NCBI RefSeq assembly: GCF_043195095.1
Contig: NZ_JBAFWN010000008.1
Direction: 5' to 3' (one strand)
Origin: NCEH01 sp043195095
GTDB lineage: Bacteria > Pseudomonadota > Alphaproteobacteria > Rhizobiales > Xanthobacteraceae
DNA: 64,000 bases
Shown piece by piece: positions 9,176 to 17,443 of the stretch. Numbering within the stretch: position 1 is the stretch's first letter; every line of letters begins with the position of its first letter. The translations under genes and the position numbers were made by a program. The notes under the pieces are model-generated. The model was not told the origin of the DNA and searched no databases. It saw only the letters and a program-made list of their open reading frames with translations.

Positions 9176-9694
9176 TCAGCGATTGTCCTTTTTCGCCTGG
9201 GCGGTGGCGACGAACTTGGTCACGCGGCCGGCTTCCGCCGGACGGGCAAGCGAATCCACCCGCTTGCGGGCCTTGGCCCGCATGCCCTCATTGGCGGTAG
9301 GCCCGCCATCGGGATGATGCGCCCCGCCCGCCGCCTGCTTCAGCGCCAAGGCGTGGCGGGCATTGGCCATCAGCTCCTCACGGGCCGCCTTCTCATTGCG
9401 GCGGGTCATCTCGCGGCGGGCGCGGGTGAGCGCATCGGTGAGAACAGAGGCTTTCTGGCGGTTGCCGAGATCGGCCTTGTCATAGCGCACCTCGCCCGGT
9501 CCCTTGCCGCGCAAGGCCCTGCGCTGGCCGTTAGCGATGGTCTGCGCCCGGTCCCGCCGCTCGCGCAGATGGCCGATGAGGGCGTGCAAGTCGGCATGGG
9601 GCATCTCGGCAAGCACGGGATGGCGGGCCTTGTCCACGAACGCCAGCTCGGCATCCGACAGCACGCGGCGCTCGTTCTTTCTTGTATGGGCCAT
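9176..9694 (-). CDS. Conserved-looking hypothetical basic protein
   Basis: A 172-residue soluble protein rich in Arg, Lys and Ala with no signal peptide or membrane segment. I do not recognise a named domain. It begins MAHTRKNERRVLSDAELAFV and contains a mostly helical, charged middle with GKGPGEVRYDKADLGNRQKA, and ends in a Lys-rich tail (FVATAQAKKDNR). The codon-position GC pattern is that of a real gene and a terminator-like hairpin follows it. I start at 9694 because an AGGAGCG ribosome site lies upstream; a longer frame reaches 9745. It sits directly beside the parS site at 9092. Charge and helicity would fit a nucleic-acid-binding role, but this is inference only. Confidence 0.7.
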   Translation of the reverse strand: MAHTRKNERRVLSDAELAFVDKARHPVLAEMPHADLHALIGHLRERRDRAQTIANGQRRALRGKGPGEVRYDKADLGNRQKASVLTDALTRARREMTRRNEKAAREELMANARHALALKQAAGGAHHPDGGPTANEGMRAKARKRVDSLARPAEAGRVTKFVATAQAKKDNR

Positions 9695-9891
9695 GGCGGA
9701 CGCTCCTCTTCCCAGGCTCGATGGCCGACAGTGCCACGTCTTCACCGCGCCGTCATGACACCGCGCAACAGCTAATCGCCTTGAATCGCGTATGTTTTTA
9801 TTGCGGCGCGATAGGTCGAGCGCAGCCGGGCGCCCCGCATGGGCGAAATCGTGCTATGCGGGCGCATCGCATCCAGCTTGAAACACCGCCG

Positions 9892-10650
9892 ATGAACGCC
9901 GCTCCCGCCGTCCCCGCGGACACCCCCTCTCCCCTCGCGGCCCGCATACTGCATCGCGACGGCATGGTCCTGGTGCTGGACAAGCCGGCGGGCCTGCCGG
10001 TGCATCCGGGCCCCAAGGGCGGGGAGACGCTGCACGACCATCTGAACGGCCTGCGCTTCGGCCTGCCGCGCGCGCCCGAGCTGGCGCACCGGCTGGACAA
10101 GGACACCTCCGGCTGCCTGGTCCTCGGCCGTCACGCCAAGGCGCTGGCCTTGCTGAATAAATTGTTCGCGACGGGGCAGGTGGACAAGACCTATGTGGCG
10201 CTCACCAAGGGCGCGCCGGAGGCGGACGAAGGCCGCATCGACCAGCCGCTCGCCAAGCGCTCGCCCCATCGCGGCTGGTGGATGCAGGCGGTGCCGAAAG
10301 GGTCGCCCGGTGCGCTCGAGTCCGTCACCGACTGGCGCGTGCTCCATCGTGGCGACGGCCTGAGCGTGCTGGCCTTGTCGCCGGTGACCGGGCGCACCCA
10401 CCAATTGCGGGCGCACCTCTCCCATCTCGGTTTCCCGATCCTGGGCGATGCCATTTACGGCGGCGCCTCGCGCCTTCCCGGCGGTCCGATGCTGCACCTG
10501 CATTCCCGCCGCATCGTGCTTCCGGTGGCGAAGAACGGGCCGAAGCTGGACGTCAGCGCCCCCCTTCCGGCCCATATGATCGAGACACTCCAGGCGCTTG
10601 GCCTCGACGCGGACGATATCGGCGCGAAGGCGGACGCCGCCTTCTCCTGA
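9892..10650 (+). CDS. RluA-family RNA pseudouridine synthase
   Basis: A 252-residue enzyme that isomerises uridine in rRNA or tRNA. The catalytic motif is AHRLDKDTSGCLVLG with Asp69 as the expected nucleophile. Later family motifs are GRTHQLRAHLSHLGFPILGD and RIVLPV. No S4 domain precedes the catalytic domain, so it is the short RluA/RluC-like type with unknown target site. I start at 9892 (PPMNAAPAV) because the upstream part of the open frame to 9682 overlaps the divergent gene at 9176. The gene ends only 3 bases from the convergent transporter gene at 10654. Confidence 0.9.
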   Translation: MNAAPAVPADTPSPLAARILHRDGMVLVLDKPAGLPVHPGPKGGETLHDHLNGLRFGLPRAPELAHRLDKDTSGCLVLGRHAKALALLNKLFATGQVDKTYVALTKGAPEADEGRIDQPLAKRSPHRGWWMQAVPKGSPGALESVTDWRVLHRGDGLSVLALSPVTGRTHQLRAHLSHLGFPILGDAIYGGASRLPGGPMLHLHSRRIVLPVAKNGPKLDVSAPLPAHMIETLQALGLDADDIGAKADAAFS

Positions 10651-10653
10651 GCC

Positions 10654-11562
10654 TCACCGCGTCACGAGGCGGATGCCGAGCGCGATCGGCACGATGCCGG
10701 CAAGATCCAGCAAGGGCACATGCTCGCCCAGCAGCAGCCAGCCGAACAGCAGCCCGAGCGGCGGCATGAGGAAGTGCAGCGCACTCGCCTCGGTGGCGCT
10801 GGCGCGGCCGAGGATGAAATACCACAGGCTGTATCCGCCGATGGAGACCGCCAGCACCATATAGGCGAACGATCCGACGAGTGCGGGAGTAAGATTTACA
10901 GCGCTCAGGCTCTCGGTGGCGAGGGCGACGGGCAGTAGCGCCAGCCCGGCGGCAAGGCTCTGCACGCCGCTCGCCATGAAGAGGTCGGCGCTGATGCGCA
11001 CCCGCTTGTAAACCAGCGTGCCCGCCGAAAGCGCGATCAATGCCGCGAAGATGAAGAGCGTTCCGACCACGTTTTCGTGCCCGCCCGCGATCCTCGACCG
11101 CAGCACGATGGCGACCCCCAGCAGGCCGAGAACCAGCCCCAGCAGTTTGCGCCGGGTGAGGTGCTCGCCAAGGACAGGCCCGGCCAGAAACGCCACCAGC
11201 AGCGGGTTGGCGCTGATGATCACGGCGGCGAAGCCGGAGGAAACGGATGCGATGCCGACGAAGCTAAAGCCCAGATAGACCGCATTGTTCAGCACGCCCG
11301 AGACCGCGAGCATCCCCAGTTCCCGGCGCGGGATCGGCTTCAGCCTGCCCGTGAGCGCGCAACCGGCAAGCAGGATCGCACCCGCCAGCAGGAACCGCAC
11401 GGACAGCAGCAGCAAGGGCGGGCAATCCACCACCGCGATCTTCGCCGAGACGAAAGCCGAGCTCCACAGCACGCAGAACAGGGCCACCAGCGCCGGCGTC
11501 GCGGCGGCCGGGGCGCCACTGGCGGGGCGAGGAGCGGCGAGGGAAGCGGTGGTCGGTTTCAT
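10654..11562 (-). CDS. EamA/DMT-family inner-membrane exporter
   Basis: A 302-residue protein with about ten hydrophobic segments arranged as two EamA repeats. Family marks are ALFCVLWSSAFVSAKIAV at the first helix, SGVLNNAVYLGFSFVGI mid-protein, and ASALHFLMPPLGLLFGWLLL in the second repeat. RhaT/EamA-type proteins usually export amino acids or metabolites. A LysR gene is divergently transcribed 132 bases away and is the likely regulator. Substrate unknown. Confidence 0.88.
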   Translation of the reverse strand: MKPTTASLAAPRPASGAPAAATPALVALFCVLWSSAFVSAKIAVVDCPPLLLLSVRFLLAGAILLAGCALTGRLKPIPRRELGMLAVSGVLNNAVYLGFSFVGIASVSSGFAAVIISANPLLVAFLAGPVLGEHLTRRKLLGLVLGLLGVAIVLRSRIAGGHENVVGTLFIFAALIALSAGTLVYKRVRISADLFMASGVQSLAAGLALLPVALATESLSAVNLTPALVGSFAYMVLAVSIGGYSLWYFILGRASATEASALHFLMPPLGLLFGWLLLGEHVPLLDLAGIVPIALGIRLVTR

Positions 11563-11694
11563 GGCAGCGATCTTCAGTCGGCGATAGGAGCGCGGCGGAA
11601 GCCGCGCCGCGCGGCCTTGTTAGCGATCCCCGCGCGCATTGAAAAATGGAATGTCATGATCTTTAATAGTGGAAAATCGAATGAATGACCGACC

Positions 11695-12561
11695 ATGCTG
11701 GATCTCGATCTGCTGCGGGCCTTCGTCAGCGTGGTGGATGCCGGCGGCTTCACCCGCGCCGGTGAACGCGTCCATCGCACCCAGTCCACCGTGAGCCAGC
11801 AGATCCGCCGGCTGGAGGAAGCGGCCGGCTGCGCGATGTTCCATCGCGCCGGCCGGGGCGTGCGGCTGACCGAGGAGGGCGAGCGGCTGATCGGCTATGC
11901 GCGCCGCATCCTGGCGCTGAGCACCGAGGCCAAGGCCGCGCTCCGGCCGAATACGCCCCAGGCTCTGGTGCGGGTCGGCATTCCCGACGATTTTGCCCTG
12001 GTCGCTCTGACCCGCACCGTCGCCGCCTTCGCCCGGATGCGGCCGGATGTGCGGCTTTCGGTGCGCTGCGGCATGTCGCGCGAGCTTGCGGCGGACCTTG
12101 CCCGCGGCGATCTCGACGTCGCGCTGCTGAAGCGAGAGCCCGGCCCGGCGGAGGCAATGGCGGTATGGCCGGAGCATCTGGTCTGGATCGCCGCCGCCGA
12201 TCACCCCATACCCGCGTTGGCGCCGGTGCCGCTGGTGGCTTTCCCCCAGGGCTGCATTTATCGCAACCGCGCCATCCATGCGCTGGAAGCGGCGGGGCTC
12301 GCCTGGCGCATCGCCTATGAAAGCCCCAACCTCATGGGCCTCCAGGCGGCCTTGGCGGGAGGGCTCGGCATTGCGTTGCTGGAGCGGCGCAGCCTCACCA
12401 CGACCCACCGCCTTCTCGGCGCGGCGGAGGGCCTACCCGATGTGCCCCCCGGCGAGCTGGCCCTGTGCCTCGCCCCCGGGGTGGATGAGGCGGGGCGGGC
12501 GCTGGCCGGCATCCTCGCCCGCTTCTGCGACACCGCGACCCCGGCGGAGCTGGCGGCCTGA
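11695..12561 (+). CDS. LysR-family transcriptional regulator
   Basis: A 288-residue regulator. The N-terminal winged helix-turn-helix is seen in LDLLRAFVSVVDAGGFTRAG and STVSQQIRRLEEAAGC. The C-terminal periplasmic-binding-like effector domain begins around residue 90 (VRVGIPDDFALVALTR). It is divergent from the EamA exporter gene and probably controls it. It ends 13 bases from the convergent carbamoyltransferase gene. No strong ribosome site precedes the ATG. Confidence 0.9.
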   Translation: MLDLDLLRAFVSVVDAGGFTRAGERVHRTQSTVSQQIRRLEEAAGCAMFHRAGRGVRLTEEGERLIGYARRILALSTEAKAALRPNTPQALVRVGIPDDFALVALTRTVAAFARMRPDVRLSVRCGMSRELAADLARGDLDVALLKREPGPAEAMAVWPEHLVWIAAADHPIPALAPVPLVAFPQGCIYRNRAIHALEAAGLAWRIAYESPNLMGLQAALAGGLGIALLERRSLTTTHRLLGAAEGLPDVPPGELALCLAPGVDEAGRALAGILARFCDTATPAELAA

Positions 12562-12574
12562 GCCGCGCGTCCTG

Positions 12575-14287
12575 TCAGGCCTCGGATTTGGTCACCAGAA
12601 AAGGGCCGATGGCGAGCACGTTGAGGCCGGAATTCAGCAGCACGTGCACGGCATCGGCCGGACGATGCACAAGCGGCAAGCCGTGCAGATTGAGCGACGT
12701 GTTCAACAGCCCGCCGACCCCGGTGCGGGCCGCGAAGCACTGGATCAGGTCCCAATATTCGGCATTGGCCTCCCGCATCACCACCTGTGGCCGGCAGGTC
12801 CGATCATAGGGGTGAATGCCGGCCTTCAGCACGTCGGCGCCGAGCTGGGTGGTATCGAACGACAGGATCATGTGCGGCGCCGCCACTTGCTTGGCATTCG
12901 CCAGATAGGCCGGCGCATGGCTGTCGGCGATCGAGGAGGCGAACGGCATCCAGAAATCCCGGCTTTTCACCATCTCGTTGATGGTGCGGATCACCTCGGG
13001 ATTGCGCGGGTCGGCGATGATGGCGCGATTGCCGAGGGAGCGCGCGCCGAATTCCTCGCGGCCGGCAAAGCGGCCGACCACGGCTCCCCCCACCAGCAGG
13101 TCCGCCACTGCCTCATTGAGGGAATCGGGCCGCGCGACGCGAATCTCGCCGCGCGCGAGGTGCGGTTCGAGATCGGCGTGGATCTCCTCTTCGCTCCAGT
13201 CCGGGCCGAGATAGAAACTGCCGAGCGGCGGCACGCTCGGCCCGCCGGATCGTTCCGCCCGCGCGAGATAAGCGGCGCCGATGGCGTTGGTCTCGTCGCC
13301 GCAGGACGGGAAGATGAAGAGGTGCTCCACCTCCTCAAGCTCCATGATCTTCTTGTTGGCCTTCACATTCATGAAGACCCCGCCCGCCAGTGCCACGCGC
13401 GTGATGCCCGTGGCCTTGACCGCGCGGCGCACCAGTTCGCACAGCATCTCCTCGGTGAACAGCTGCAGACCGCCCATGATGGCGTCGAAGCGCTGCTCGA
13501 AGAACAGCTTCTCCAGCACCGGCTGGATATGCATCGTATGCGGCACGCCGGGCCGGCGCTGCCAGCTCGGGCTGCCGTCATCCGCCCAGGCGAACAGGCC
13601 GTGCAGCCGGTCCGCGATCCTCCGTGAGGCCGAGGGCGAGGCATAGGGCGCCATGCCCATGAGCTTGTATTCGTGCTCATTGGGCACCATGCCCATCATG
13701 TAAGTGACGACCCCGTACAAGGTGCCGAAGGAATGGCTCCAATGGGTCGCGAAACGGCGCTCCAGCCGGTGGTCGCGGCCGATGCTGACGGTAGAGCACA
13801 GCTCATCTCCCGAGCCGTCCACCGTGATCACCAGCACCGGAGCGTCGCGGACCTCCTGGCCGAAATAGGCCGTGGCGGCATGGCATTCGTGGTGCTCGTA
13901 GGTCTTGATGGCATCCGGACGGAAGCCGAGCGCCAGATAGGCCTCGCGCCGCTTGCGCCTCTTCTCGCCTTGCACGATCGCCCGCAGCGGGGTGTGGCGC
14001 AGCAGGTCGCGCGCCTTGCCCTGCCAGCGGCCGGATTTGCGGAACAGGCGGATCCAACCCTCGCGGTCCAGCGGCGGAATGGGCAGATGGCCGGCGAGCG
14101 CCACCACCTCCACCTGCTCCGGCTTCAGCGCGTGCCGCTGGAGGAGCCATTCCATCGAAAGGGTGGGCGTCTGGTGGAAGTTCTTGATCCGCCGGGGCCG
14201 TTCCTCCTGCAAGGCGTCCAATGTGCCGGTGGGGGTGAGAATCGCCGCCGCCGCATTGTGCGAATCGGAAATGCCGAGGATCGTCAT
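12575..14287 (-). CDS. Carbamoyltransferase, NodU/TobZ/CmcH family
   Basis: A 570-residue cytosolic enzyme with two domains: an N-terminal Kae1-like ASKHA domain (TILGISDSHNAAAAILTP at the start, metal ligands in YEHHECHAATAYFGQ, then VTVDGSGDELCS) and a C-terminal YrdC-like domain (GREEFGARSLGNRAI, GGLLNTSLNLHGLPLVHRP). Such enzymes form carbamoyl adenylate from carbamoyl phosphate and ATP and transfer the carbamoyl group to a hydroxyl of a sugar or antibiotic. I start at 14287, where the conserved MTILGISDSHNA begins; the longer frame to 14374 has no family-like N-terminus. Upstream on the same strand lies an ABC-2 exporter pair, so a carbamoylated product might be exported, but this is only positional. 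Confidence 0.9.
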   Translation of the reverse strand: MTILGISDSHNAAAAILTPTGTLDALQEERPRRIKNFHQTPTLSMEWLLQRHALKPEQVEVVALAGHLPIPPLDREGWIRLFRKSGRWQGKARDLLRHTPLRAIVQGEKRRKRREAYLALGFRPDAIKTYEHHECHAATAYFGQEVRDAPVLVITVDGSGDELCSTVSIGRDHRLERRFATHWSHSFGTLYGVVTYMMGMVPNEHEYKLMGMAPYASPSASRRIADRLHGLFAWADDGSPSWQRRPGVPHTMHIQPVLEKLFFEQRFDAIMGGLQLFTEEMLCELVRRAVKATGITRVALAGGVFMNVKANKKIMELEEVEHLFIFPSCGDETNAIGAAYLARAERSGGPSVPPLGSFYLGPDWSEEEIHADLEPHLARGEIRVARPDSLNEAVADLLVGGAVVGRFAGREEFGARSLGNRAIIADPRNPEVIRTINEMVKSRDFWMPFASSIADSHAPAYLANAKQVAAPHMILSFDTTQLGADVLKAGIHPYDRTCRPQVVMREANAEYWDLIQCFAARTGVGGLLNTSLNLHGLPLVHRPADAVHVLLNSGLNVLAIGPFLVTKSEA

Positions 14288-14440
14288 ACGCGCGCTCTGT
14301 TCTTGTTCGTTGAAGACCGCCCCCGGCCCGTTCGGCGCCTTAGTTGCATACTTCGCCGGTGCACGCGACGCCATTTTAATGGTCGTGTCGCCCTATTCGG
14401 GTAATTCTCTCGCGCGACCGGGCTACCTCCCCATACGGCG

Positions 14441-15202
14441 TCAGCTCTTCAGGCGATAGCCGGTCTTGAACATCCACATGACGATGCCGAGGCATATGCA
14501 CAGGAACAGCAGAGTCATGGCCAGGCTGATCTCCACACCCACGTCGGAGATGCCGAAGAAGCTCCAGCGAAACCCGCTCACCAGATAGACCACGGGATTG
14601 AACAGCGTGACGGTGCGCCAGAACGGCGGCAGCATGTCGATGGAATAGAAGCTGCCGCCAAGGAAGGTCAGCGGCGTCACGATCAGCAGCGGCACCAGTT
14701 GCAGCTTCTCGAAATTGTCGGCCCAGATGCCTATAACGAAGCCGAACAGGGAGAAGGTGACCGCCGTCAGCACCAGGAATGAGAGCATCCAGAACGGGTG
14801 CACGATGTGCAGGTTGACGAACAGCGAGGCCGTGCCGAGCGTGATGAGCCCGAGAATGATGGATTTCGAGGCCGCCGCCCCCACGTAGGCGATGACGATC
14901 TCCACCGCCGAGACCGGCGCCGAGAGCAATTCGTAGATAGTGCCGACGAAGCGCGGGAAATAGATGCCGAACGAGGCATTGGAGATGCTCTGCGTCAGCA
15001 GGCCCAGCATGATGAGGCCCGGCACGATGAAGGCGCCGTAGCTGACCCCGCCGATCTCAGCCATATGCGAGCCGATCGCGGATCCGAACACCACGAAATA
15101 CAGCGAGGTGGAGAGAACCGGCGAGATGATGGATTGCAGCAGGGTCCGGCCGGTGCGGGCCATTTCGAAGATGTAGATCGCGCGGATGGCATGGATGTTC
15201 AT
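14441..15202 (-). CDS. ABC-2 type exporter permease (YadH-like)
   Basis: A 253-residue integral membrane protein with about six hydrophobic segments. It has the ABC-2 features SISNASFGIYFPRFVGTIYE after helix 2 and the late conserved FLGGSFYSIDMLPPFWR before the last helices. The gene overlaps the ATPase gene by 4 bases (ATGA), so the two are translationally coupled and form one exporter. The family exports lipids, polysaccharides or drugs; substrate unknown. Confidence 0.9.
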   Translation of the reverse strand: MNIHAIRAIYIFEMARTGRTLLQSIISPVLSTSLYFVVFGSAIGSHMAEIGGVSYGAFIVPGLIMLGLLTQSISNASFGIYFPRFVGTIYELLSAPVSAVEIVIAYVGAAASKSIILGLITLGTASLFVNLHIVHPFWMLSFLVLTAVTFSLFGFVIGIWADNFEKLQLVPLLIVTPLTFLGGSFYSIDMLPPFWRTVTLFNPVVYLVSGFRWSFFGISDVGVEISLAMTLLFLCICLGIVMWMFKTGYRLKS

Positions 15203-16125
15203 TGCGCGTCTCTCATCAGGCTCACGAAAATATCCTCAAGCGAACTCTGCTCCGTATGCAGATCCTTGAAGGTGACGCCGGCGTCGGCGAGATCGCGCAG
15301 CAGATCGGCAATGCCGGATCGTTCGCCATCGGTTTCGTAGGTGTAGATCAGGTCCGTCCGGTCGGCGGAGAGGGCCAGCTGGTGGGCGGACAGGGAGGGC
15401 GGAATCGCTGGGAGCGGCGTCGCCAATTGCAGGGTGAGGTGTTTCTTGCCGAGCTTGCGCATCAGCGTGCGCTTCTCCTCCACCAGGATCAGCTCGCCCT
15501 TGCGGATCACGCCGATGCGGTCCGCCATCTCCTCCGCCTCTTCCAAATAATGGGTCGTGAGGATGATGGTGACGCCGGATTCGCGCAGGGTGCGCATCAC
15601 CCGCCACATGTCGCGGCGCAGTTCCACGTCCACACCCGCCGTCGGCTCGTCGAGGAACAGGATGCGCGGCTCGTGGGAGAGCGCCTTGGCGATCAGCACG
15701 CGGCGCTTCATGCCGCCGGACAGCGTCATGATCTTGCTGTCCTTCTTGTCCCAGAGGGACAGGTCCCGCAGCACCTTTTCGATGTGCGCGGGGTTCGGCT
15801 TCTTGCCGAACAGGCCGCGGCTGAAGCTCACCGTGCCCCACACGCTCTCGAACGCGTCGGTGGTGAGTTCCTGCGGCACGAGGCCGATCTGGCTGCGGGC
15901 GGCGCGATAATTCTTGATGATGTCGGCGCCGTCCACGGTGACCGTGCCGCCGGTCGGATTGACGATACCGCAGACGATGGAGATGAGCGTCGTCTTGCCG
16001 GCCCCATTGGGGCCCAGCAGGGCGAAAATCTCGCCGCGCCGGATATCGAGGGAGACGTCCTTAAGGGCGCTGTGGCCGGACGCATAGGTCTTCGACAGAT
16101 GACTGATGGAAAGGATCGACTGCAT
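15199..16125 (-). CDS. ABC-2 type exporter ATPase (YadG-like)
   Basis: A 308-residue ATPase. Walker A is GPNGAGKTTLIS near residue 38, signature LSGGMKRRVLIAKAL and Walker B ILFLDEPTAGVD, followed by the H-loop TTHYLEEAEEMADRIGV. A C-terminal extension after residue 220 is typical of the exporter type. It overlaps and is coupled to the permease gene at 14441, and most resembles the YadG group. It is the first gene of a three-gene minus-strand run with the permease and carbamoyltransferase. Confidence 0.92.
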   Translation of the reverse strand: MQSILSISHLSKTYASGHSALKDVSLDIRRGEIFALLGPNGAGKTTLISIVCGIVNPTGGTVTVDGADIIKNYRAARSQIGLVPQELTTDAFESVWGTVSFSRGLFGKKPNPAHIEKVLRDLSLWDKKDSKIMTLSGGMKRRVLIAKALSHEPRILFLDEPTAGVDVELRRDMWRVMRTLRESGVTIILTTHYLEEAEEMADRIGVIRKGELILVEEKRTLMRKLGKKHLTLQLATPLPAIPPSLSAHQLALSADRTDLIYTYETDGERSGIADLLRDLADAGVTFKDLHTEQSSLEDIFVSLMRDAQ

Positions 16126-16264
16126 GGGCGGGGGTATAGCGCGGGAGGGCTTCCGGGTCGATATCGCAAGGTCGTGAACGCACCGCCGCTCCGTTCAAAC
16201 CGGGCTGCGCCCCGGCGGTGAAAGCCGTATCGAAAAGCAGAACCTACCCGTGCGGGAGCAGGCG

Positions 16265-16519
16265 ATGCCGAACGAACCCTTCAGCAGCGAGACCGCGGAG
16301 GCCATGTGGCGCGCAGTCCAGACGCGGGACCGCGCGCGGGACGGCACCTTCGTCTATGGCGTGCGGACCACCGGAATTTACTGCCGCCCGTCCTGCCCAT
16401 CCGGTCCGGCGCTGCGGGCGCACGTGAGCTTTCATGCCGATCCGATCGACGCCGAAGCTGCCGGCTTGAGGGCCTGCCTGCGCTGCCGGCCGCGTATGGA
16501 TGCGACCGCGAACTCTTAA
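16265..16519 (+). CDS. Solo Ada-type zinc-binding domain protein
   Basis: An 84-residue protein consisting only of the N-terminal metal-binding domain of Ada. The four zinc cysteines are present in GIYCRPSCPSG (two) and LRACLRCRP (two), with the preceding FVYGVRTTG strand intact. In full Ada this domain accepts a methyl group from DNA phosphotriesters and turns Ada into an activator. Here both the AraC DNA-binding part and the methyltransferase part are absent and the gene stops cleanly after NS. It may be a stand-alone sensor or a remnant. I prefer ATG 16265; a GTG at 16250 is in frame. It stands alone between two minus-strand genes. Confidence 0.82.
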   Translation: MPNEPFSSETAEAMWRAVQTRDRARDGTFVYGVRTTGIYCRPSCPSGPALRAHVSFHADPIDAEAAGLRACLRCRPRMDATANS

Positions 16520-16606
16520 GCGGCGGTCAGGGCGACAGCCGGGCGGTAAAACATGTTCCCTTCGCGCCCCCCACGCGTGCGGCCCGAAGGTGCGCGGCGC
16601 GGCGGC

Positions 16607-17275
16607 TCAGCCGTCGAACACGGTCTTGAAGCGCGCGTGCGCATTCTCGATGTGAACGCGCATGGCGGCGGCGGCGGCCTCGGCGTCCCGCTCGGCGAAG
16701 GCGTCCAGAATCCGCGCATGCTCAACGATCGCATCCTGGGTGACGCGGGCATGGAAGCGCAGGCGGAACAGGTGCAGATGCACTCTCTGCTGGGTGATGA
16801 TGTCGTGCAAAAGGTCGTTCTGGCTCGCCTTGGCAATGGCCGCGTGGAAGCGCGCATCCTCCTGGGCGAATGCATTATAGGCGGATTGCGCGTCCTCGGG
16901 CTTGGAGTCGCGCATGTGCGCGGCGAGCCCCGCTATCCCCTGAAATTCTTCCGACGACATGAGTACGGCCGCCTTGGCGGCCGCCGGCGGCTCGATCAAC
17001 AGGCGAAGTTCGCACAAATTGTCGAATTGCCTGCGCGTCAATTGCGAGGCGGCGCGATAACCGGAGAGGTGGATCTTCACCACCAGACCCTGCGCCTCAA
17101 GTTGAGAAAGTGCTTCGCGGATCGGGGTCTGCGATACGCCAAGCTGGCGCGCGAGTCCGTCGACACCTATGCGCTCACCGGGCTGTATTTCCAGCGACAT
17201 CAACTTCTTGAGCAGAATGTCATAGACTTCGTTGCCCAAGCGGATGGGCTTGGAAATCTGATAAGTACTGCTCAT
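16607..17275 (-). CDS. GntR-family regulator, FCD subfamily
   Basis: A 222-residue repressor-type regulator. The winged helix is seen in GVDGLARQLGVSQTPIREAL and GLVVKIHLSGY, and the all-helical FCD effector domain covers the C-terminal two thirds (His-containing ARFHAAIAKASQNDLLHDI). I start at 17275 (MSSTYQISKP), an ATG, instead of the upstream TTG at 17332. It is divergent from the HAAT transporter and acid-sugar genes starting at 17444, which it probably controls in response to a pathway acid. Confidence 0.91.
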   Translation of the reverse strand: MSSTYQISKPIRLGNEVYDILLKKLMSLEIQPGERIGVDGLARQLGVSQTPIREALSQLEAQGLVVKIHLSGYRAASQLTRRQFDNLCELRLLIEPPAAAKAAVLMSSEEFQGIAGLAAHMRDSKPEDAQSAYNAFAQEDARFHAAIAKASQNDLLHDIITQQRVHLHLFRLRFHARVTQDAIVEHARILDAFAERDAEAAAAAMRVHIENAHARFKTVFDG

Positions 17276-17338
17276 TTGGCGCCCAGCCGTCGATCTTGAG
17301 GCATTTTCTCTCAATAACAGTAAAAAAGGCAATGATAT

Positions 17339-17421
17339 GTCCGCTCGCGGACCTCAATCCCCTTGACTCAGGGAAATCATAGCAGCCATGTTCGCGGCCA
17401 TCAATTCCGATATCAAATCGG
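17339..17421. promoter_or_regulatory. Inverted repeats in the GntR/transporter divergent region
   Basis: Two dyads lie in the 168-base intergenic region: GTCCGC-TC-GCGGAC (17339-17352) and CCGAT-ATCAA-ATCGG (17407-17421). The second overlaps the expected leader of the transporter operon. Either could be the operator of the GntR protein. There is no direct evidence for binding. Confidence 0.45.
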
Positions 17422-17443
17422 ATCGGATATAGGGAGACGTATT

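Noticed and set aside
8841..9317. Small plus-strand frames around the zur-like/parS gap
   Set aside because: They run across the parS site, a hairpin and the opposite-strand gene, and are Arg/Pro/Ala-rich with no ribosome site. The FHVKH peptide in them is simply the translated parS palindrome.
12575..16125. A nodulation (nodU-nodI-nodJ) cluster
   Set aside because: The ATPase and permease look like YadG/YadH, gene order differs, and no nodA, nodB, nodC or nod box is visible. The PuuE-like genes at 38411 and 40012 are not NodB.
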